A DNA stretch of 64,000 nucleotides from Flavobacterium sp. LC2016-13 (GTDB lineage: Bacteria; Bacteroidota; Bacteroidia; Flavobacteriales; Flavobacteriaceae). The stretch spans positions 460,646 to 524,645 of the forward strand of contig NZ_WMDQ01000004.1 of assembly GCF_009707955.1 (NCBI RefSeq). Direction: 5' to 3'. The notes under the pieces were generated by a model. It worked only from the letters and a program-made list of their open reading frames with translations, was not told where the DNA came from and did no database searches. Both the position numbers and the translations under genes were made by a program. Shown here in pieces: positions 54,716 to 62,458 of this stretch (positions are counted from its first letter, which is position 1; each line of letters opens with the position of its first letter).

Positions 54716-56113
54716 TTACAAATTTCTATTCGTTATTTCTCCAATCTCATTAAACATAACACACGGAAATTGAACTCCGGCATATTTGCCAAATTCTGAA
54801 TAATCAAAATCAAGAACTTTTTTTCCTTGCATTAAATATAATAAAACCCTGTTATCAGGCAATAAAAACCACACAGAACTATCTTTATTTGAGTTAGTTA
54901 ATTCAAAAAATATTGCTTTTTCTATAAACTTTTGATCAAATCTGTAATTACAACCACAATCATTTCTTTTTGATGTTTCTATGGCCTTATTAATATCAAA
55001 AGTTGGTGTGATGTTATTTACTGCGTACCAATTTAAGCTTTTTACATACTCATCGTGTTTTTTCCATCCTGTCGAATTTTTATTTACACCATCGATATTA
55101 TATTCATTTACTGTATTGTTATTAGTATAATAAATATCAAGTTTTAAATTTGGATCGTTTTTTAAGCTTTCTCTAATGAATTTTATTGACTGAACTCTTT
55201 TTACAATTTCCTGATAATCCGATTTTATTGAATCTCTGGAATAAATTGAATTTCCCTCCTTTAATGCTAAAAATTGAAGATAAACATTCGGGAGCATTTT
55301 ATCGTTTTTCAATGTTATCCTGAAAGTTTTTTTCTTGTACCCAATATATCTTCCAAAACCCAAAACTTCTTCAAAAGATAAAACATCAAAATCTGTTTTT
55401 AATTCATTTATTTCTTTCAAATATGTATAAGCTGATAGTGCATAAAGTGCCTGATTATTATTTCTGATTATTTTATTGACTAAATATTTCAACAATTTAT
55501 TTCCCTCAAGTGGAGGTTTTATTTTAGATTCTATATCTAAAACTTTGTCTAATATTTTTTGAATTTCAAAATTATAAATCAAGTCTTTATTATCATCTTC
55601 AAAAGGTATTGCATAACTCCAAACAAACTTTCTCGATTTAAAAGTGTTTTTAGACCACGAATTTTTAAAAACCTCAACTACAAATTGACTTCGATATGAA
55701 TTGTGCATGGTATAACAACAGCCATTAGACAAATACTCATTAATTTCCTTTTTATATAAATCTATGTTTTTTAAAACTTTAAAAATGTATTCTTTTTGCT
55801 CCTTATTCCACGCAATTTTATATTCATTATTGTAAAAACTCAATAATTTTTCAGGATTATTCCTGATGTAATTAGTATCAATTTTAAATTTTGATAATAA
55901 TTGTGTTGTATCATCAACTTTCTGTAGTTCTACCAATAAATTCTGGATTGTTTTTTGGTTTTTAATAACCTTCTTTTCTATTTTATATTCCTTTTCAGTG
56001 CCGTCATATTGATTAACATAGGTAATTCTAGAAATTACTATTTTTTCAGTCAGATCCTGAGATTTCGCTGAAAAGGAAATTATCAATAATAGTAGAAGGA
56101 TTATTTTATTCAT
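54716..56113 (-). CDS. Exported protein of unknown function
   Basis: 465 residues. Signal peptide MNKIILLLLLIISFSAKS. The mature protein is rich in Lys, Asn and Tyr, with a NGCCYTMHNSYRS segment (Cys pair) near residue 132 and DCGCNYRFDQKF near residue 390. No family recognised. Not followed by a clear terminator. In the variable region upstream of rmuC. Confidence 0.7.
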   Translation of the reverse strand: MNKIILLLLLIISFSAKSQDLTEKIVISRITYVNQYDGTEKEYKIEKKVIKNQKTIQNLLVELQKVDDTTQLLSKFKIDTNYIRNNPEKLLSFYNNEYKIAWNKEQKEYIFKVLKNIDLYKKEINEYLSNGCCYTMHNSYRSQFVVEVFKNSWSKNTFKSRKFVWSYAIPFEDDNKDLIYNFEIQKILDKVLDIESKIKPPLEGNKLLKYLVNKIIRNNNQALYALSAYTYLKEINELKTDFDVLSFEEVLGFGRYIGYKKKTFRITLKNDKMLPNVYLQFLALKEGNSIYSRDSIKSDYQEIVKRVQSIKFIRESLKNDPNLKLDIYYTNNNTVNEYNIDGVNKNSTGWKKHDEYVKSLNWYAVNNITPTFDINKAIETSKRNDCGCNYRFDQKFIEKAIFFELTNSNKDSSVWFLLPDNRVLLYLMQGKKVLDFDYSEFGKYAGVQFPCVMFNEIGEITNRNL

Positions 56114-56141
56114 TTTTAAAATATCATATTAACTAATCTCT

Positions 56142-56354
56142 TTATAACTTCAAAACAAAAGCTATTATTCCAAATCCTGCAATAATATAAACTCGCCAAC
56201 TACGCATTTTAGTAATTGAATCCATTTCTAAATTTTGTTCCTCCAACTTCTTAGATTCTCTAATATCTCCTGATCTTATCCACCAAATTAATAATGCAAA
56301 TAATAAAATTCCACCAATTAGAACAAAAATGTTTTCGTGTCGTATATATTTCAT
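56142..56354 (-). CDS. Small two-helix membrane protein
   Basis: 70 residues: hydrophobic helix at about 10-26 (FVLIGGILLFALLIWWI), charged loop, second helix at about 54-69. Encoded 28 nt upstream of the 465-residue exported protein and probably co-transcribed. Function unknown. Confidence 0.6.
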   Translation of the reverse strand: MKYIRHENIFVLIGGILLFALLIWWIRSGDIRESKKLEEQNLEMDSITKMRSWRVYIIAGFGIIAFVLKL

Positions 56355-56492
56355 TTATTCAATATTCTCTTTTGTAAAAATAACGCTTTATATTTACCAT
56401 TCAGATACTGTTTTCTTGAAACTAATAATATTTTTTTTGCCTTAAAATATAATAATTTTCTTACTTAAAATATTTTTTTGATATCTTTACAA

Positions 56493-56623
56493 TCCTAAAC
56501 ACAAAGAAAAATGATATCAAAAAAGCTTTTGCCCGTGCGGTATGGTGGCGGTATTGGAAACAACTGCAACGCACTTTGTGGCGTAGGACACCTTAGCTGT
56601 GCGGGTTCTTTTCCTAAACACAA
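56493..56623. repeat. 12-nt direct repeats bracketing a G+C-rich segment
   Basis: TCCTAAACACAA at 56493-56504 and again at 56612-56623. The 107 nt between them include an 84-nt block (about 56530-56613) that is about 55% G+C by hand count, in surroundings near one third. The arrangement resembles an insertion with target duplication in front of the gene start at 56628. Confidence 0.65.
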
Positions 56624-56627
56624 GATT

Positions 56628-56861
56628 ATGAGTACCAATACCCTTTCAAAAGAAGCTGAAACCAGGCTTATGACTTTTTTCAACAACACAGTAACGCCAG
56701 AACAAATGGCAAAAGCAATAAGACAAGTAAATTATATACTCGCTTTAGGACTTATCAGGGAACACGAAACCAATCAACTAGAAATAATCAAACTAGAAAA
56801 TAGTTTTTATTGGCTGAATGAATTAGCGGAGATTTTAAATCCTTATTTGGATGTGGAATGA
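56628..56861 (+). CDS. Small helical protein of unknown function (5' end uncertain)
   Basis: 77 residues from ATG 56628 (MSTNTLSKEAETRL...), entirely helical in appearance, cytoplasmic, no family recognised. The same frame is open upstream to an ATG at 56511, which would add 39 residues of very different character: KLLPVRYGGGIGNNCNALCG, then VGHLSCAGSFPKHKI, rich in Gly and with three Cys. Because that extension coincides with the G+C-rich insert between direct repeats, the shorter start is favoured, but a 116-residue product cannot be excluded. A TATCTTTA -7-like box lies at 56482-56489. A terminator follows. Confidence 0.55.
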   Translation: MSTNTLSKEAETRLMTFFNNTVTPEQMAKAIRQVNYILALGLIREHETNQLEIIKLENSFYWLNELAEILNPYLDVE

Positions 56862-56889
56862 AATTTAAGTTATTATGTGATAGAAACAG

Positions 56890-56926
56890 AAAGCCTCGAT
56901 CTTAAAAAAAATCGAGGCTTTTTATG
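56890..56926 (+). terminator. Terminator of the small helical gene
   Basis: Arms AAAGCCTCGAT (56890-56900) and ATCGAGGCTTT (56911-56921), perfect, followed by T residues. Confidence 0.85.
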
Positions 56927-56983
56927 TTTTTTATTTTAAAAACCTGAAACGAAATTAAGTCGAAAGATTTCTAAGAACTACGT

Positions 56984-57148
56984 TTACTTTCTTGATTTCC
57001 TAGATGTACTGTAAGTCGTTGAAGGGCTTTTTTCTGCTTTAGCTTTCGTTACATATTGTCCACTTTTTGCGCTTCTATATTGTTTTTTGGCTTGAGCATT
57101 TGAACTAAATGCAAATAATAATGCGATAATCAAAATTAAATTTTTCAT
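56984..57148 (-). CDS. Short secreted basic peptide (54 residues)
   Basis: ATG at 57148, stop at 56984. The first 20 residues MKNLILIIALLFAFSSNAQA are a clear signal peptide. The mature 34 residues are basic and rich in Ser/Thr: KKQYRSAKSGQYVTKAKAEK followed by SPSTTYSTSRKSRK. The KSGQYVTKAKAEKSPSTT part resembles the short K-T-G-x-F-V-x-x-x-x-A-x-x-x-P-x-T-T motif of small bacterial proteins of unknown role, here with an export signal. 41 nt upstream of rmuC's end, same strand. Confidence 0.65.
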   Translation of the reverse strand: MKNLILIIALLFAFSSNAQAKKQYRSAKSGQYVTKAKAEKSPSTTYSTSRKSRK

Positions 57149-57189
57149 AGTTATATTTATTAGTTATTAATATTATTCCCTGAAATATT

Positions 57190-58869
57190 TCATTCTTCTA
57201 AAATTTCAATCCTTGGTTCAGATATTATATCTAGTGTTGATAATGATACTATTTCTTTAGGAAGATCCTTTTTATTTTTTAATCCTAAATTTTTAAGTTT
57301 CGTAGCTTGAATAACCAAATTGTCATTACCTGTACTTAATTGTTTAAATGCATCGTTATAATTTTCTTGAGCTTTATCGATTGCTTTCCCAACAGATTCC
57401 AAATTTGATACAAAGCCTACAAACTTATCATATAGTTTAGCTCCTCTTTCTGCTATTTCAACTGCATTCTGATTTTGATATTCTCTTTTCCAAAGATCAA
57501 CGATTAACTTTAATGACGTAATTAAATTAGTTGGACTAATTAATAAAATTCTTTTATCATATGCAAAATTCCATAAATCCGGATCATTTTGTAAAGCCGC
57601 AATATAAGCCGGTTCACTTGGAATAAACATCATAACAAAATCCAACGCTTTATCATAATCATCATATCCCTTTGAACTTAATGCTATAATATGGTTTTTT
57701 ATTGCAGAAATGTGTGCTAATAATTCTCTTTTCTGTTCATCTACATCAACTGAAGCGATTAATCTTGTAAAAGCATTTAAAGATACCTTTGAATCTAATA
57801 TAACATTTCTGTTATCGGGATATTTTATTACGGCATCTGGACGCATTTTTTTGCCCTCTGAGTCAGACAAAATGGCTTTTCCATTTTCATCCAATAGTTC
57901 ATGTTCCATAAAATACTGTTCATTCTTTCTTAAACCTGATCTTTCCAAAATACTTTCTAAGATCATTTCACCCCACTTACCTTGAGTCTTTGCTTCGCCC
58001 TTTAAAGCCTTAGTTAAGTTTTTCGCTTCTTCGCTAATTACCTGATTAAGAAGAGCTAGTTCTTTAACTTTTTCACCTAACGAAAATCTTTCATTTGATT
58101 CCGTTTTATAAACTTCATTAACCTGTTTTTTAAACTCATTAATATTTTGCCCTAAGGGTTCTAATAAAGATTTTATATTAGTTTTATTCAGTTCTGTAAA
58201 TTTTTCAGATTTAGTATCTAATATTTTATTGGCAATATTTTCAAATTCTAAATTAAACTTTTTACCTAATTCTTCTATTTCTTTCTTTTGTGTTTCAAGT
58301 CTATTATTTAAAGCTTCATTATTTGCTTTAGAAATTGCAAATTCTTCATTTTGTAAATTATATTTATTTGTAACTTTTTTTAATTCTTCCTTATAAGTCT
58401 CTAATTCAGTTGTTTTCTCCAACAATACCTCATTTACTGATATTAAACTTGCTTGAGAAGTAGCTAAATGTTTAGAATATTGATTAATTTCTATTTTTAA
58501 ATTAGCCAACTCTTTTTTTATATTATCTAAATCAAGATTTTTCTCTTCAATAGTTTTATTTGATGCAACTAAATTTGCATCGCTCACAGATAATTTATTA
58601 TTACAAATACTCAATTCTTGTGAACTTTCTTTTAGTAATAAATTTAGTCTATTAACTTCAGTTAAAAAATCACTATTCGTTTTATTTGTAGTCGATATTT
58701 CAGATAATGATGTTGCTTTATATGCAACAAACTCTTTGTCTAAATCAATATATTTTTGATTTGTAATGTCTTTTTCCTGTTGGAATTTGATATTTTTTTT
58801 AGAATTGGCAATTAACCAACCAACAATAATTCCTAAAATCAATCCAATTATTATGTACGATATTTCCAT
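57190..58869 (-). CDS. rmuC: DNA recombination protein RmuC
   Basis: 559 residues. N-terminal membrane helix (IIGLILGIIVGWLIA), a coiled coil of about 200 residues with heptads, then the conserved RmuC domain with LTKALKGEAKTQGKWGEMIL, MRPDAVIKYPDNRNVILDSK, VMMFIPSEPAYIAAL and LLISPTNLITSLKLI. Nuclease-like fold implicated in limiting inversions and rearrangements at repeats. It stands between the variable gene cluster and the type VI operon. Confidence 0.93.
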   Translation of the reverse strand: MEISYIIIGLILGIIVGWLIANSKKNIKFQQEKDITNQKYIDLDKEFVAYKATSLSEISTTNKTNSDFLTEVNRLNLLLKESSQELSICNNKLSVSDANLVASNKTIEEKNLDLDNIKKELANLKIEINQYSKHLATSQASLISVNEVLLEKTTELETYKEELKKVTNKYNLQNEEFAISKANNEALNNRLETQKKEIEELGKKFNLEFENIANKILDTKSEKFTELNKTNIKSLLEPLGQNINEFKKQVNEVYKTESNERFSLGEKVKELALLNQVISEEAKNLTKALKGEAKTQGKWGEMILESILERSGLRKNEQYFMEHELLDENGKAILSDSEGKKMRPDAVIKYPDNRNVILDSKVSLNAFTRLIASVDVDEQKRELLAHISAIKNHIIALSSKGYDDYDKALDFVMMFIPSEPAYIAALQNDPDLWNFAYDKRILLISPTNLITSLKLIVDLWKREYQNQNAVEIAERGAKLYDKFVGFVSNLESVGKAIDKAQENYNDAFKQLSTGNDNLVIQATKLKNLGLKNKKDLPKEIVSLSTLDIISEPRIEILEE

Positions 58870-59056
58870 TATATGATTTATTTTAAATTACACTTCAATT
58901 TATTAACAACATAAATATTTCAGTAGCAAATATCATTTTAAAATTAATTCTTATTTTATGGAAAACCTTATTTGTAGCGTTAAATCTTATTTATCAAAAA
59001 TATCAATAAACCATTCTAAAACAATCAAGTACTTATACCTGATTTTGTCCACAAAA

Positions 59057-59081
59057 AAGCCCAACCAAAAAAGTTGAGCTT
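59057..59081 (-). terminator. Terminator of the type VI effector operon
   Basis: AAGCCCAAC (59057-59065) pairs with GTTGAGCTT (59073-59081), one mismatch. Read on the minus strand it is followed by six T residues. Confidence 0.65.
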
Positions 59082-59090
59082 TGCTATAAT

Positions 59091-59197
59091 GCGGGAGTGT
59101 CTAGTTCGTGATTGCAATTCGATATTATTATATCTACTTGTTTAAACGATATACATTATTTGTGTTCACGAGCAAGATGCTCACGCCAGCACGGGAG
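59091..59197. repeat. TGCTGGCGTGAGC inverted repeat pair
   Basis: The left half begins GCGGGAGTGTCTAGTTCGTG. The right half is its imperfect mirror (minus strand CGTGCTGGCGTGAGCATCTT, GCTCGTGAAC), and GTTTAAAC lies near the centre. A third copy of the half-site lies at 59961-60027. Confidence 0.65.
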
Positions 59198-59215
59198 TTT
59201 GATTCATTATACTTA

Positions 59216-59924
59216 CTAATCTAAATTAATTTTAGAATAACAATCTATAATAGTATCTGTTGAAATACTATCTCTAACTAATGTTTTTATTTTTTGAATA
59301 TTTTTATCTTTATAATAATAGTATCTTTTGTAATCAATTTTTGTATTAAAATAATTAGCCCTTAAATTAATCTCTTGAAATTGTTTTTTTTTATTTTTCA
59401 TAATTTCAACGGAAATAATCTTAGAATTATCAGGTAAATATTTTATTTAATTGAGGAAGAATGAAATTACAATCACTAAAGAAATCTTCTTCTTTGTTCC
59501 TCTCCTTAATTTTACAGTTTTCTTTAATAATTTTTTCAATCTCTTTATCTTTTTTCAAAAAATCTAAATTTATAATAGGATTTATATTCATGCATCCATC
59601 GGCATTTTGAGAATATTTAATATCTGTAATTGAAGTAGTGTAGTTTATATATAGTATATTTCCTCCGGCAATACGTTTTTTTTGTTCTTGACTGTATATA
59701 AATTGGTTGACTAATAGATCATTATTATCAATTGTAAATGTAATTGAATCATTTTCTTTACTATTACCATAAACTCTTGCATATTCTTCATTATTTACGT
59801 GGAAATAATGACGGATTTCCATCTCTTTATTATTAGAATGAATTATGACATAATCTTTATTATAAACTTTACATGAAATTGTCAATAGCGAGATAAAAAC
59901 AGTGATTAGTTTATTTTTTTTCAT
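59216..59924 (-). pseudogene. Lipoprotein gene broken by a one-base frameshift
   Basis: Two minus-strand frames, 59430-59924 (164 residues, lipobox ISCK at Cys18) and 59216-59401, join perfectly if one T is removed from the TTTT run at 59441-59444. The junction then reads LPQLNKYLPDNSKIISVEIM. The restored protein would be 235 residues, almost the length of the neighbouring 236-residue lipoprotein. The downstream part includes NTKIDYKRYYYYKDKN, reminiscent of YYKRYYDYDKTG in that neighbour. As given, the product stops at FILPQLNKIFT. A sequencing error is possible. Confidence 0.65.
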
Positions 59925-59960
59925 ACACTTTCTTTTTTCTTGATTTTAATTCTTTATACC

Positions 59961-60027
59961 TGCTGGCGTGAGCTTCTAGCTCGTGATCGCAATCCGATAA
60001 CTATTATATCTATTTGTTTAAACGTTG
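59961..60027 (+). repeat. TGCTGGCGTGAGC half-site, third copy
   Basis: TGCTGGCGTGAGCTTCTAGC, TCGTGATCGCAATCC, TATTATATCTATTTGTTTAA; closely similar in order and sequence to 59091-59150. Confidence 0.65.
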
Positions 60028-60163
60028 TCTCGCCCTGGAAAAGCTTACATATTCACATCCAATTGCTTACCATTAAAAAACTCAATCTTATATAATATTT
60101 TTTCATATTATTTTTAGTTCTTTATAAAAATGCTTGCTGGGATTTTCACTAAGTCATGGACAC

Positions 60164-60874
60164 CTACCATTTTCTGTATTCTATTTTTTCTTGATCTTCT
60201 ATTTGTCCAGAATTACTATTTATAGTTTTTGATGAAATTAGCCTGCCTGTTTTGTCATAATCATAATATCTTTTGTAATAAATAGTCTCTCCGTCTGGTT
60301 CTTCAATAAGGATTGCTTCTATTTCAACTAAAAAATTATTTGCAACATGTAATTTTATATTTTTTAACATCGTACCATATATGAAAGGAGAAAATTTAGC
60401 ATTCAACATTCTAACATTCTCATCTAACTTGAATTCAAATATTTCTATTTCTTTTTTATCATTACAATATTTTTTCCAATCCTGTACTTCATCTAAAACA
60501 TTATCAATATAAACGAAATCTCGGTCAAGTAATTTATATTTATTTTTATATGGAATTCTTGTATAAAATTTTTCAAAGTAATCGTGATAATCTTCCGAAA
60601 AAATATAATCGTCTGATATTTTATTATTTGAATCATATAGAAAATTTGCTTCACTTACTAACTTACCAACTTTATATTTCTCTACTTTTATTAATAAAGT
60701 GTCTTTGTATTTAAGAGAAATAGAATCATTTTTAGCTGAAGTTATAGCCATAAGTTTTTCTTTTTTAAAGTAATAATTACCAGTATTATTAATTGTAACT
60801 ACAACATTATTGCAATCCTGTGGACTACAGCTTATGAACATAAATAGAAAAATAATTAAAAATAGTTTCGTCAT
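60164..60874 (-). CDS. Lipoprotein in the type VI effector operon
   Basis: 236 residues. Signal MTKLFLIIFLFMFISC with lipobox Cys16. The mature part resembles cell-surface repeat proteins late in the sequence (TIYYKRYYDYDKTGRLISSK), but no family is recognised. Only 4 nt from the tai4-like gene, so co-transcribed. It could be an extra immunity or accessory protein; this is inference from position only. Confidence 0.65.
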   Translation of the reverse strand: MTKLFLIIFLFMFISCSPQDCNNVVVTINNTGNYYFKKEKLMAITSAKNDSISLKYKDTLLIKVEKYKVGKLVSEANFLYDSNNKISDDYIFSEDYHDYFEKFYTRIPYKNKYKLLDRDFVYIDNVLDEVQDWKKYCNDKKEIEIFEFKLDENVRMLNAKFSPFIYGTMLKNIKLHVANNFLVEIEAILIEEPDGETIYYKRYYDYDKTGRLISSKTINSNSGQIEDQEKIEYRKW

Positions 60875-60878
60875 CTGA

Positions 60879-61268
60879 TTATTTTTTTAATAACTTCTTT
60901 ATAAATTTCTCCAGTTCTGCAGATTCATAAAAATCAAAACAATTACAAAAAATAATGTTTTTATCTCCCGTTTCAAAGTGTAAATTATTTTGAAGAGAAT
61001 AGTATAATCCTGTTACATTAATCGTAAAATCTATTATTTTATTTTTCAATATATCATCTTCTATGAAATTTCCATTTACAGAGATTTGTACTCCCGAAGC
61101 ATCTTTATAATTTTTATAAAAGGTTGAATCAATTTTTTGATAATTATAACTTATGCACTTATTAAATGCATATTTTTTTATTTCTGCTACTTTGTTCTGC
61201 GCAATTGTTTTACTGTAAATTAATAGTACAATCAATAAATATATGCCTTGTTTTATTTTAGTTCCCAT
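60879..61268 (-). CDS. Tai4-family type VI amidase immunity protein
   Basis: 129 residues. Signal peptide ending TIAQ, consistent with a periplasmic inhibitor. The mature protein shows the Tai4 pattern: EIKKYAFNKCISYNYQKIDS, a central helix pair, then IIFCNCFDFYESAELEKFIK (Cys, then L/F-Y-x-S-x-x-L-x-x-F). Its ATG lies inside the end of the effector gene (16-nt overlap), the usual coupling of effector and immunity. It would bind the cognate amidase and protect the producer. Confidence 0.8.
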   Translation of the reverse strand: MGTKIKQGIYLLIVLLIYSKTIAQNKVAEIKKYAFNKCISYNYQKIDSTFYKNYKDASGVQISVNGNFIEDDILKNKIIDFTINVTGLYYSLQNNLHFETGDKNIIFCNCFDFYESAELEKFIKKLLKK

Positions 61269-61969
61269 AATTTTATTTCATCCGTTTGTACAACAATATT
61301 TTTTTTCTTAATCGGGTGGTATTGTTCATATTTCATATTAAAATAATAAAATTCGCTAGAAGGATCATTATGCTGTGCTCCTCCTGGATATATTAAATTT
61401 TTCCCATCCCATAATGTAAAATGACCAGATGCATTATTCCAGCCGGAAACTTTAAACATAACAATTCCTTTTAATTTACTTAATTTATCCCAATCTGATT
61501 GTGATACACCAGTTTTTCTTTCACCTACTCCAACTTTTTTGAGAGTTACATCAAATTCTGGTGAACCTAAATTATCTTCTAAATATCTGCCTAATTCTTT
61601 TACTCTATACCAATAATAGTTCTTTTTCGAGCCTATATTTGAGCCTACATGTACACCTCCGCTAGAACCTTTTTCTCTATATTTTGAATTATCTCTTGGA
61701 AGATTGAAACCACTTAAATTTAATCCTCTACTCATTCTAAATGAACACGTATTTTCCCAATCTTCAGGTGCCTTATTGTATAAATCTATTAAACCATTAC
61801 CAATATCATTATATAATTTGATTACATCCACGGAAGTATCAGGATAATTCTTAATCATATTGTCCCATGATGGTCTGGTGACGGATATTGCTCTTGTCTG
61901 TATTCCACCAGATTGAGCAATAAAAGCTCGTTGCATTAACTCTATTGGAATCATTTTTTCATAATCCAT
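61253..61969 (-). CDS. Tae4-family type VI peptidoglycan amidase effector
   Basis: 238 residues, no signal peptide. Catalytic Cys75 in ENTCSFRMSRGLNLSG matches C-x-x-R-x-S-x-x-L-N of Tae4; GWNNASGHFTLWDGKNL gives His183. These enzymes are NlpC/P60-like DL-endopeptidases that cut peptidoglycan stem peptides of rival cells. The third catalytic Asp expected about 11 residues after the His is not obvious (Tyr194 there), so Asp188 of LWDG or another residue may serve. N-terminal (about 30) and C-terminal (about 45) extensions exceed the family core. Context: 54 nt after the adaptor gene and overlapping its immunity gene. Confidence 0.85.
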   Translation of the reverse strand: MDYEKMIPIELMQRAFIAQSGGIQTRAISVTRPSWDNMIKNYPDTSVDVIKLYNDIGNGLIDLYNKAPEDWENTCSFRMSRGLNLSGFNLPRDNSKYREKGSSGGVHVGSNIGSKKNYYWYRVKELGRYLEDNLGSPEFDVTLKKVGVGERKTGVSQSDWDKLSKLKGIVMFKVSGWNNASGHFTLWDGKNLIYPGGAQHNDPSSEFYYFNMKYEQYHPIKKKNIVVQTDEIKLWELK

Positions 61970-62023
61970 AATTATAATTTTTAGATTTATTTAAATTTCA
62001 AATTATTCTATATCGTAACCTTA

Positions 62024-62455
62024 CTAATTTTTAAAAAGATTTAAAGTGTAATCTTTTAAAACATTTTCAAAAACTACCATGTTATCTTTATTTACTATCC
62101 CTGTAAGTATTAATTCGTTACTGTCACCCGTTAGCGGTTGTCCATCTTCACTTTTTATATAAACTTTAATACTTTCTCCTTCTTTATAATTTGTTGTCTT
62201 TACAATAAGATTCATGTCTACATAAAATCTAGATTTATTGGATAATTTTGTATCTCCATATGTCCAATACATTTCTATAATTCTTTTTTCTAAATTGAAA
62301 ACAGGTGCTTCAATGGGATCTCCGTAAGAATGACTTTCTGCTGTTTCATTAATAAAACCAGCTGCATTAAAAGTGATATTTCCCTGCGAATACATATAGT
62401 GATTCCCTTTTGTATTTATAGTAATATTTCCTTCAACAATTCTAATTCTGCTCAT
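62024..62455 (-). CDS. Stand-alone type VI cargo/adaptor-like domain
   Basis: 143 residues. It starts MSRIRIVEGNITINTKGNHY, with FNAAGFINETAE and SYGDPIEAP, a segment that in Bacteroidota sits at the N-terminus of VgrG-linked toxins. An Ig-like second half reads IIEMYWTYGDTKLSNKSRFY followed by VDMNLIVKTTNYKEGESI. Here no toxin is fused; it is encoded alone between vgrG (3-nt gap) and the Tae4-like gene. Probably loads the effector on the spike in trans (inference; family recalled, not searched). Confidence 0.65.
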   Translation of the reverse strand: MSRIRIVEGNITINTKGNHYMYSQGNITFNAAGFINETAESHSYGDPIEAPVFNLEKRIIEMYWTYGDTKLSNKSRFYVDMNLIVKTTNYKEGESIKVYIKSEDGQPLTGDSNELILTGIVNKDNMVVFENVLKDYTLNLFKN

Positions 62456-62458
62456 AAT

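Noticed and set aside
56530..56613. G+C-rich segment as a tRNA or tmRNA gene
   Set aside because: It has a GGGTTC-like string but no consistent cloverleaf arms could be drawn.
57710..57985. Plus-strand frame inside rmuC
   Set aside because: Antisense shadow of the conserved RmuC domain.
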